Below, one piece after another: positions 1-7,800 of a stretch of 8,573 nucleotides of DNA; within the stretch, counting starts at the first letter, position 1, and every line of letters begins with the position of its first letter. The DNA is from Puniceicoccales bacterium (GTDB taxonomy: Bacteria; Verrucomicrobiota; Verrucomicrobiia; Opitutales; UBA953): contig JAITPT010000098.1 in the NCBI GenBank assembly GCA_031289285.1, positions 1 to 8,573 of the forward strand. The letters are read 5' to 3'. The notes below the pieces were generated by a model. That model ran no database searches. It saw nothing but the letters and a program-made list of their open reading frames with translations, and was not told the DNA's origin. The translations under genes and the position numbers were made by a program.

Positions 1-87
1 GGCAGAGGGGGGCAGGTGCGCGGGTCGTAAAAAATGCGTCGGGGCTGATGCGCGGTTTTATGAAGTGCGGTGGCAGCGGCTCGCTAC
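1..87. other. Left-edge stretch without a supported gene
   Basis: No recognisable gene. Short open stretches exist in two plus frames and in one minus frame that starts at an ATG (127-125) and runs off the left edge, but none has a domain, a credible start signal or continuity beyond the adjacent repeat. The stretch may be the flank of a gene lying outside the window, which cannot be judged from 87 bases. Confidence 0.4.
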
Positions 88-102
88 ACCAATACCGTTC
101 AG

Positions 103-126
103 GTAGTGCCCAAAATACGTAGGGCA
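103..126 (+). repeat. GTAG plus short hairpin (REP-like)
   Basis: GTAG at 103-106 is directly followed by TGCCC (107-111), a 10-base loop and GGGCA (122-126). A GTAG tetranucleotide 5' of a palindrome is the hallmark of REP elements mobilised by RAYT transposases. The stem is only 5 bp and lies in the diverged outer part of the left arm, so this may be chance. Confidence 0.3.
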
Positions 127-217
127 TTTCTGAAACCGCATGTGGCTTGGAGCACTGAAGGCGCGGCTTCATAATAGCATATCGCAACGCCATAGGTATC
201 GGTCTCGCTCTGTCTCT

Positions 218-313
218 GTGGGCTGTAAGCCCACCTCAACGCGATGGAGGTAGGCGGTGGTGGCGCGAGGGGGGGGCATTTGGAACGAAGGTTGAGGCGG
301 GCTTACAGCCCGC
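218..313. repeat. Inverted pair of 7-bp hairpins with a compensatory change
   Basis: Two perfect hairpins face each other: GTGGGCT-gta-AGCCCAC (218-234) and GCGGGCT-tac-AGCCCGC (297-313). Each carries a CTCAAC tail on its inward side (235-240, with the complement GTTGAG at 291-296), giving 23-base arms with two mismatches. Both differences fall on the two sides of one stem pair: T-A in the left copy, C-G in the right, so pairing is kept in both. The 50-base centre (241-290) is G-rich and has a run of G at about 269-276. The pair sits inside the spacer of the larger inverted repeat, as if one element had inserted in another. Confidence 0.8.
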
Positions 314-333
314 TGGGGAGCCGCCGCCGTTAA

Positions 334-352
334 CCTATGGCGTTGCCATAGG
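334..352. repeat. Perfect 8-bp palindrome with 3-base loop
   Basis: CCTATGGC (334-341), loop GTT, GCCATAGG (345-352). This is the symmetrical core of the right arm of the long inverted repeat. No T-run follows on either strand, so it does not look like an intrinsic terminator. Confidence 0.75.
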
Positions 353-463
353 CTATTATGAGGCCGCGCCTTCAGCGCTACGATGCACCCTCCATTTCAA
401 AGGCTATTCTCGTATTTTCACGCTATTTGAACGGTATTAGGTTGAAACCCCGTGCTACCGACA

Positions 464-481
464 TCCCGTCCCTACGGGACG
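464..481. repeat. Compact hairpin with two alternative pairings
   Basis: CGTCCC (467-472), loop TAC, GGGACG (476-481) form a perfect 6-bp stem. The same bases can instead pair as TCCCGT (464-469) with ACGGGA (474-479) around a CCCT loop. Just upstream, CGGTA (432-436) can pair with TACCG (456-460), enclosing a small GGTT-ga-AACC stem (440-449). This has the look of a dispersed intergenic palindrome. No T-run follows, so termination is unlikely. Confidence 0.55.
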
Positions 482-691
482 AAAAGTATCATTGTTTTCG
501 GACATGCAGATTTATTTTTAGGAGTGCCCTCTTGCCGCTTTTAGCGCCAATTTTTTCACTTTACGTTACGAGTCCAAAACACTCCTCCCGCATTTTCTCC
601 TACCATTGCATTGGCTATTGGCTATCAAGCCCGATTTCGTTTTTGAGGGCTTGGGAGGGAGTGCCCTACCGTAGCCGCCTGTGGTGCGGAA
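482..691. other. 3' flank of the CsgG-like gene, with small repeats
   Basis: This AT-richer stretch downstream of the CsgG-like gene contains no supported gene. It holds a 7-bp stem, CAAGCCC (626-632) with GGGCTTG (647-653), around a 14-base loop; on the minus strand no U-run follows, so it is a poor terminator. It also holds a 10-base direct repeat GGAGTGCCCT (521-530 and 658-667) and a 7-base tandem TTGGCTA (611-624). I see no clear transcription terminator for the minus-strand genes anywhere in 482-691. Confidence 0.5.
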
Positions 692-1666
692 CTACTTTGC
701 GGGGGCTTTGACGAGACGCAGGATTTGCCCTTTTGCGATGCCTTTGCCTTGGTCTTTCAAAACGCGGGCGCGGGAAAACTTTGCCAGCACTTCCGTCACG
801 ACCACACGCCCGATTTCGACCTCATTGGCACCAAGTTTTTCGCCTGTATCGGGGTCAATCAATTCCTCACCGAGAGCATAGACAAGCCACTCTTGCCCGA
901 CGGCGATGCCGGTGGTGTCGCCCCGATTGATGAGCACGTTTTCGCCAGTGTGCGAGAGAATGCGAGCAGGGAAAAGGACATCGTTGAGACGGGCAGAAAT
1001 ACGCCCAGCAGCGACGATGGCGAGTTCGGCAGCGACTTGGTCTCCCGCCTCGGCGGTGTCGCGAACACCCGTGATTTTTTTGTCGAGGTCGCCTTGTGTG
1101 ATTGGCTCGATGACAATGCTCTCGCGGATGACGCCCGTGCTGGTGTCGAGCAAAGCGGCAGAAACGAGAACACGGATGTCGCGGCGGACAAGCGTCTGGT
1201 CGAGTGCCTCCGAGCGCAGGGTGCGCACACGGTCTTGGAAGTCTGTGACCGTGACTTGAAGCACGGTGGCGACACCGGCGAGTTTGAAGCGGCGGGCAAG
1301 CTGGCTGTCGGCGGTGTCAACGTTGCCGGAGGCACCGATGTCTTGCTCTTTGAGCACCGTGTCGAGGTCGGCGCGGGTGACGACCTTGAACTTGCGGTCG
1401 GCAGCGAGAACACCCGATAGACGGGTCTCAAGGATTTTGGCGAAGGCGGCCAACTCGTTGGCGCGTCCGGCGCGAGCGGCATTAGTTTTGACGGGGTCGG
1501 TGACTTTCACCGGAACGACGCCAAGGGATGTTTTTTGTGCGACAGCGGACGCAGGCGCGGCGGGCGCAGGCGCGGTGGCATTTTGCGCGGTGAGCGGCGC
1601 GACGGAAAACGCAGCGGCGAGTGCGAGTGCGAAGGCAGAGGCGGAAGAGACAATGGAGTTTTTCAT
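692..1666 (-). CDS. Secreted CsgG/LpoB-like protein with C-terminal FlgT-C-like domain
   Basis: This is a predicted exported envelope protein of 324 residues. Residues 1-27 look like a Sec signal peptide (MKNS start, Ala-rich core, cut after LTA); there is no lipobox Cys, unlike CsgG and LpoB, which are lipoproteins. An Ala/Pro linker (28-45) leads to a CsgG/LpoB-type domain (about 46-230). It opens with SLGVVPVKV and includes a helix around FAKILETRL, the KFKVVTRADLDTVLKEQ segment typical of this superfamily, and LAGVATVLQVTV. Residues 231-318 resemble the FlgT C-terminal domain: a basic turn at INRGDTTGI, then DPDTGEKLG and IGRVVVTEV. The ATG at 1666 was chosen because the signal peptide begins there; the open frame upstream is Pro-rich and runs into the macroglobulin gene. 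No Shine-Dalgarno sequence precedes it. It lies 211 bases downstream of the macroglobulin gene on the same strand. Domain assignments are by eye. The partner, and whether it forms a pore, are unknown. Confidence 0.85.
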   Translation of the reverse strand: MKNSIVSSASAFALALAAAFSVAPLTAQNATAPAPAAPASAVAQKTSLGVVPVKVTDPVKTNAARAGRANELAAFAKILETRLSGVLAADRKFKVVTRADLDTVLKEQDIGASGNVDTADSQLARRFKLAGVATVLQVTVTDFQDRVRTLRSEALDQTLVRRDIRVLVSAALLDTSTGVIRESIVIEPITQGDLDKKITGVRDTAEAGDQVAAELAIVAAGRISARLNDVLFPARILSHTGENVLINRGDTTGIAVGQEWLVYALGEELIDPDTGEKLGANEVEIGRVVVTEVLAKFSRARVLKDQGKGIAKGQILRLVKAPAK

Positions 1667-1676
1667 AGCGGGCAGA

Positions 1677-1704
1677 GATATAAGCGCGGCGACGGAAGAA
1701 ACAA
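1677..1704 (-). promoter_or_regulatory. Weak candidate promoter before the CsgG-like gene
   Basis: On the minus strand TTGTTT (1704-1699) and TATATC (1682-1677) are 16 bases apart, partial matches to -35 and -10 boxes. Transcription would start about five bases before the ATG, giving an almost leaderless message; this would fit the absence of a Shine-Dalgarno sequence. The match is poor and the gene could instead be read through from the macroglobulin gene. Confidence 0.2.
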
Positions 1705-1724
1705 GGGAGAACAATGCGGCGCGG

Positions 1725-1756
1725 CGGCGCGTGAGTGTAGCGGCGCGTGAGTGTAG
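1725..1756. repeat. Perfect 16-bp tandem duplication
   Basis: CGGCGCGTGAGTGTAG occurs twice in immediate succession, 1725-1740 and 1741-1756, without a mismatch. The second copy ends in the GTAG that precedes the left REP-like hairpin, so the duplicated unit is the tail of that element. A perfect copy suggests a recent slip or excision/insertion scar. Confidence 0.9.
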
Positions 1757-1856
1757 CACGGACAATCTTGTCTGTGGGGGATGTGATGGAAACGTCGCCG
1801 TCGCCTTCGCCTTCGGCGACACTTCGGACACAGACAGGATTGTCTGTGCTACACTC
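1749..1856. repeat. Inverted pair of GTAG-hairpin (REP-like) elements
   Basis: Arms 1749-1776 and 1829-1856 are inverted copies, 26 of 28 bases identical. Each reads, from outside inwards, GAGT, GTAG, then a hairpin. The right hairpin is perfect, CACAGACA-ggat-TGTCTGTG (1829-1848). The left one (1757-1776) has a single change that leaves a G-T wobble. GTAG touching the base of a palindrome is the signature of REP elements, and an inverted pair corresponds to a BIME. Between them lies another stem, GTCGCCG (1794-1800) with CGGCGAC (1814-1820), inside a run of GTCGCC/TTCGCC hexamers. The right arm starts 22 bases beyond the macroglobulin stop codon, so it would fold at the 3' end of that coding region. 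In enterobacteria such structures stabilise upstream mRNA; that role here is inferred. No RAYT gene is in the window. Confidence 0.8.
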
Positions 1857-1877
1857 GTGCCTTCCCTGTCCGCCGCT

Positions 1878-4800
1878 CTACTCGGCGGTGACGGAGATGG
1901 CGGCGGAGTGGGCGTTGTATTCGGGGGCATACATGCTCTGGATTTCGGCGATGCCACTTTGATAAAGACCACGGTGGACAATCTTCACCTCATACTCGAA
2001 GACGTGAACTCCAGCAGGTAACCAATCAATGAAGAAGTGCGTCGCCGTGTCTTTGGTGCTCTCGTAGTGGCCAAGGCCGTCGCGCCAACGATAGCCACTC
2101 AACACACTGACAGGCTCCGCGCCAGAGGGACGCTCATCTTTCAGGTGCATGAACTCCATCGTTTTTTCCGACGTCAATTCGAGTCGTGCCACAAGCGTGT
2201 CGCCGACCGTGAGCTTGCCCTGCGCCGCAGGCACCAACTCAAAACCAGCAGGGCCACGAACCTTTTTCCAAAGCGTCTTTTTCAACGACAACTGCGTGCC
2301 CGCGTGAGAAGTGATTTTGTCAAGCGTCTGAAAATATTGCCATGTGACGCTGCCCCATGCCACGCCGCTGGCAGGGCGTGTGACACTGACGCGCCCCATC
2401 TCAGGTTTGATTTGCGGGCCAGCGATGCGCTCCGAATAAAAACCCGTGCCCGCTTCAACGTTCTTCGGAGAAATCAAACGCCCGCCGACACTGGCGGAGA
2501 CAAGCGTGTTGTCGCTGAGCAAAGCCACAGGGCGGCGGCGGCCAGCGCCGACGCTGCCGGTGTTGCGCGACATGAGCGTGGCGGGGCTTGCGGCGGACGA
2601 GGTGGCGACGGCGGCGGGCGCAGGCGCGGCACCGCCGAGTAGGAGGGCGTAGATGGCGTCGGCAGTGGCCTTGGTGGTCGGCCAAGCCTGAGCACGTTTT
2701 TGTTGCAAGAGCCAAAGCTGCATCTCGGCGACAGCGGCGGCGTCTTTGGCGACATCGGCAAACAGCTCTATCATCAAAGCCTGCGTCTCGATGGGTGCTT
2801 GCCACCAATACCAGCCACGTGCGTCGGGGTCGTCTTCCCAGTGCATCCCGTCGGCGGCGTCGCGTTTCGCGTGTTCGCGCAGAGAGCGGATGATGAGCGT
2901 GGCGGCGGCGTCCGCCTGCGCCCGCGTGAGGGTGGGCGTGGGCGCGGCGGCGAGCACGTGCGGGTCGAAGCCGCCGGCGGCGGTGCCAGCGTTGGCGGCG
3001 GCGAAGCGGTGGAGGGCGAGGGCAAGCTGTGCTTGGCTCTGGCGCGGCTGCGTCGTCCAGTAGGTGGCGGCTTGGGCGAGGAAGAAGTCGAGCGCGGCGA
3101 GGTTGGCTTTGGCGACGGGGTGCTCGCGCTGGAAAAACGCACGGGTGTAGAGGTGGTGGGCGATGCTGGTCGAGAGGTGGTTTTGTTTGCGGTAGTCGGT
3201 GCCGGTTCGTGCGGCGTAAGTCTTGATGTCGGCAAACTTGCGGGCGAGTTGTTTGTCGAGCGCGGGGAGGGCGCGGACAGCGACGGCGTCGTCAATGGTA
3301 ACGCCCATGCGGCGCAGTTTTCCGAAACCCGCGACGATGTGGCGTGAGATGAAGTCGTTGGGGTCGCAGCCCGGGAACCAGCTCCAGCGTCCGTCTGCGC
3401 CTTGGCGTTGGGCGAGGCGGCGCAGGGCGTCGCTCATCTCGGCGTCGAGGCGGTTTTTATCGAAGAGCACGGCGAGGTTGCGGCGTTGGGCGGACTCGCC
3501 CTCGGCGGCGCGCACCCACGGTGTCTCGGAGATGAGGAGCGACTTGAGGTCGGTGTTTTTGAAGAGCGGCGAATCGAGCGCTGGGGTGTTGCGCCAACGC
3601 TCGAAGACGCGGGCGATTTTGGGGTCGGAGTTGGCGATGTGCGCGGCGAGGCTGTTGGCGTAGAGGCGCGAGAAGATCTGCTCGTTGCACTCGCGCTCAT
3701 GCTCCATGAGGTAGGGCAGCGACATGACGGCATACCATGCGGGGTTGGAAACAATCTGGACGGTGAGCGACTCGTGCGTGAGCGAGCTTTCGCTGCCGCT
3801 GCGCAGAAGTTTTCCGAAGGAGAAAACGGCATCGCCTGCGGGTGTGCCTACGGCGGCGGCGGGGACGTTGAGCGCGATAGACTCGGTGACGAGGCGGCGG
3901 CGGCTGAGCACGGGCAGGAAACCCTCCTCGCCGTCGCTGAGCAGACCGGCGGCGGCGACGGCTTTGTAGGTGAGGAAGCCCGTGCCGTCGGGGACGCTCA
4001 CGCGCCAGCTCAGCGAGGCGGAGGAGCGCGGCGCGAGGGTGAAGGCGCGTTCGGGCTGCGCGTTGCCGAGGCGGGCGTCGGCGGAGTCGAGCGTGAGGGC
4101 GTCGGCGAAACGTAGCGAGACGCGGCCTTCTTGGGGGGCGTCGGTTTTGTTGGTGAGCTTGACGGTGACTTCCAGGGTGTCGCCTTCGCGGACAAAGCGC
4201 GGCGGGTTGGGCTGCACCATGAGGTCTTTGGCGGTGACGATGGAGGCGTCGGAATAGACGCCGGAGCGGAGTTGTTTGTCGTGCGCAAAGGCGAGGAACT
4301 TCCAGCGCGTGAGGGCTTCGGGCGCGGTGAACTCGAGGCGCACGGAGCCGTCGGCTTCGGCGACGAGGGCTGGGTAGAAGAACGCCGTCTCGGAGAGATT
4401 GCGGCGGGCAGCGACGCCCGCGAGCGAAGGCGCGGCGGCGGCGTCAGGCGCGTCTGCGGTTTCGGGCGCGGCGGAATCGGCGGAAGCACTGGCGGATTTT
4501 GCGCTGAGGGCGGAAGGAGCAAAACTGGCGGGAGCGGCGGTGGCGACGGGAGCGGCACCGGCTCTGCCGAGGACACCTGCTCTGCCGTCGCCGAAGCCAC
4601 GAGAAATGCCAATTCCGACACCGCCGCCGGCACCGCCGCCGTAGCTATCGGAGACTCCGTTAAACATCGTCCTGTCGTCGGTGTCTCTGACGTAAAATAG
4701 GCGCGGGACCAAACCCCAGTTACGATAACCCACCCGGGTTCGTTGGTGTGGTGTTTCGGTGTCTTGTTTGTAAAAGCCAACATTCGAGCGTAGGCGGATG

Positions 4801-7800
4801 TTGCCGAAACGCATGGCGTCATTCCAAAAATGGCGCTCGCTGTAAAAGATGTTGCCGAGGTCGTTCCAGTTGTGGTGCGCGTAGGCGTCGAGGGAGGCGT
4901 CGTAGAGGGCGGCGGCAAGCTCGGCGGCGGCGGGGCCGGTGTCGGGGTTCTGAATGCGGAGTGTCCAAGTCTCGCGTCCGCCGGGGACGAGTTTTGAGTT
5001 GAAGCGCGACCACGCGAACTTGAGTTCCTTGTTATCCCACGGGACGGCGACGCGGAGGTTTTCGTTGTAAAAGCGGTTTTCGCGGATTTGGAGGATGCGC
5101 ACGAGGAAGCCGCCGCGCAGGTTCTCTGTCACGGGCAGGGTGATTTTTTGCTGTGTGACGGTGGGGTCTGTCCAGAAGCGCTGGAGTATCTTTCCGCGGT
5201 GCTCGATGGAGACGAGGGCGCGGCCTGTCTCGTAGCCGGTGCGCCAGAGGGCGGTGAAGGTTTCGCCCGGACGGAGTTTTTCTTTTTCGACGGCAAAGCC
5301 GAAGGGGACGCGGACGACGGCCTTCGCGGAGACGGGGTCGGAGACGGTGATTTCGGAGCGGGCGGTGACGGACTTGCCGTAGCGGTCTTGCGTGGTGAGC
5401 ACGGCGCGGTAGATGCCAGCGGGCAGCGTGGTGGAGACGGTCGCTTTGCCTTTGGCGTCGGTCTTGAAACGCTCGGAGGCGACTCCGTCGCCTTCTTCCC
5501 AGTTGCGCGGGTCGCCCGGGGCGTTCGCCTCGTTTTCGATTATGGAGTGGAGAGCATGAGAAGAGGCGTCTTTGCGAATGGGTCTTTCGGGCTGTTTGAG
5601 CGAGTAGAGGGTGAGCGAGCCTTCGGCGGCGAGGGGCGAGCCGTCGAGCGCGGTGGTGGAGATTTCGATGGCGACGGGCTTGGTGGGTGTTTGCCAGACG
5701 GCGGCGGAGAGGTTGGCCTGCAAGGCGGTGTAGCCGACGGCGACGGTGCGGGTGACGACGCGGGTCTCGCCAGTGTTGTCGGTGATTTCGGCGGTCACGC
5801 GGAAATGGAATTGGGGTTCGTTTTTGGGGTTGCTCGTCTTGTCGGGCGATGCGGGGAATGTGAGCGTGAAACGCCCTTGCGCATCGGTGCCAGCGACGCC
5901 GCGAGCGATGGCGCGGGTGGCGGTGTTTCGCGGCATACGCCAGTGCCACCAAATCGGCCAGCGCGTGACACGCTCGACGTGCCAGCGGACTTTTGCGCCG
6001 TCAATGGGCGCACCGGTGTAGGCGGTAGCGACGCCGGAGAGTGTGACGCTGTCGCCGAGGCGCGGCGCAGTAGCGGGGGCGGCGAGGACGACCTCAAACT
6101 TGGGGCGTTTGTATTCCTCAATGCTCACGTAGCCGCGCCCGTTCTCCGCGCCGATTGTGTGAAGCGAGTATGACCCGTTGAGGCGTCCGGCGGGGACGAC
6201 GAAGCTGCCGTGCGCGGAGCCAAAGCCGTTTGTGCGGAGCGTGAGGCGGGCGGCCTCTTTGCCATTGGGGTCGTCTATGGCGACGGTCAGGTTGTGGTTG
6301 GTGGCGGGGGTGTATTCGTTGGTGTCGGTGTTGGCAGTGAAGACGACGGCCTTGAAAGCGACGGGCTGCCCCGGGCGGTAGAGGCTGCGGTCGGTGATGA
6401 AGTGGACGTAGTGGCGCGTGCGCTCGGAGATGCGCCGCGCGGCGTAGTAGCCGCGCTCGGAGGCGTCGTTGGAGACGTGTTGCGAGCCGTCGGGCGAGGT
6501 GGCGAGTAGGAGGACGTCGCGGAGTGCGCGGCGGGTTTTTATGAGGAAGGCGCCGGTGGCGTCGGTCTTCGCGCCGATTAGCGAGGTGCGCTCGCGGTTG
6601 CCGTCGAGTGACCATGCAGCGATGGTTGCGCCAGCGACGGGTTCGCCAGTGACGGCGTTGAGGACGAAGCCTGCGAGGTAGTCGCCATCGGCGGGTTGTT
6701 TGGCGATGTCGCCACCGAAGACGAGAGCGAGGTCGCTCACCCAGAATGGCACGTAGCGGATGGTTTCGCTGCGCCCCGAGAAGGTGGGGTCTGCGGAGGC
6801 GAGGAGGAAGTAGAAGCCGGGCTTGAGGCCGTCGGGCGCGGGGAAGCTGTGCGTGGCGCGGGTGTAGTCGGCGCGGGGGAGCGTGGCACTCCACGCCTTG
6901 ATGTGCGGGCTGCGGCGCAGGCGGGCAAACTCCTCTTTGTTGAGCGAATTGGGGCGGTTGCGGTCGCTCGCGAGGAAGAGGTTCCAGTTGGACGGCACAG
7001 CGCGGAAGTGGACGGTCTCAAGATTTTTTGCAGTGACGGTGATTTGGGACGCGGGGGCGTTCCAGACGGCTTCGGTGGTGACTTCGTCGAGGGCACGCGC
7101 TTGCAGCACGGCGAGGATGGCGCGGCAGCGGTTGGCACCAAGGCTGGCGGGGTGGAGGGCGACGCCGAGGGTAGCGGTCTTGAAGGCTTCGAGAGCGGCG
7201 GTGACGGAGGCGGTTTCGCGGTAGAGGTCGTCGGGGTCTCTTGAGAGGAGGAGGGCGAGGTCTGCGGCGGCGTCGGAGGCGGGTTCGTAGTTTTTCCAGC
7301 GTTCGATGTGGGCGCGGAGTGCTTGCTCGGTGCGGGCGCGGTTGTCGGGAGCAGAGGCAATGGCATTGTTTGCCCAGAGGATGCGGCGCAGGTCGGCGTC
7401 GGCGAGGGCGAGGTCGTTTTTCGTGGTGTCGCGGTGGAAGCGTAGCAGGGCTTGGTGGAGGCGGATGGCGGCAGGATAGGGCTGGAGTTTGCCGGAGGCT
7501 GCGGTGGCAGCGGAGTTTGCCGGGATGTCCCACGCGAGGAACTCTTCGAGCGAGCCGAGAGCGGGCGAGTCGGCGAGGAGTTCAAACTGGTCTTCGGATT
7601 GCGTGCCGCCGGCCTCGCCGTCGCTGTAGAATTTGATGGCGTCGCGAGCGATGAAGTCGAAGAGAGTCGGGCGGTAGGTGTCGGGGTGGATGGGCAATTT
7701 AGCGAAACGGGAATCCGTCCTGCCGGAAGCCGCAGCGGTCTCGGCGGGCGTGGCGAGGACGGAGGCGAAGGCGGTGACGGGGGTGCTTTGGAGGCGAACG

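Larger units (their letters stand above)
88..441. repeat. Long nested degenerate inverted repeat (about 110-bp arms)
   Basis: Two arms, 88-197 and 333-441, are inverted copies of each other. The inner 47 bases (151-197 against 333-379) match at 43 positions. The outer part is diverged, but islands stay in register, such as 11 bases around ATACCGTTC (91-101 against 428-438) and AAAATACG (112-119 against 411-418). The 135-base centre holds a second, unrelated inverted pair (218-313). The right arm contains a perfect hairpin, CCTATGGC-gtt-GCCATAGG (334-352), which is broken in the left arm by changes near 179 and 183. No transposase or long reading frame lies inside. Nested palindromes without coding capacity fit a REP cluster or a MITE-like element; which one cannot be decided from a single copy. 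Confidence 0.8.

Noticed and set aside
1..127. Minus-strand frame from ATG at 127, running off the left edge (begins MPYVFWALPERYW)
   Set aside because: Its first dozen codons lie in the degenerate inverted repeat, there is no initiation signal, and nothing in the 42 visible residues matches a family I know.
88..481. CRISPR array
   Set aside because: Repeats are inverted, of different families and not regularly spaced; no cas gene is present.
626..653. Intrinsic terminator for the minus-strand genes
   Set aside because: The stem is followed on the minus strand by ATAGCC, not a U-run, and the loop is long.
358..711. Plus-strand frame of 117 codons in the repeat region
   Set aside because: It starts inside the right arm of the inverted repeat and crosses the hairpin at 464-481; the translation shows no domain and no credible start signal.
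725..1420. Plus-strand open frame of 231 codons opposite the CsgG-like gene
   Set aside because: The minus-strand frame has a signal peptide and recognisable domain motifs; this one has none.
1667..1981. Upstream extension of the CsgG-like reading frame by 105 codons
   Set aside because: It would overlap the macroglobulin gene, read through the REP-like pair, and bury the signal peptide inside the protein.
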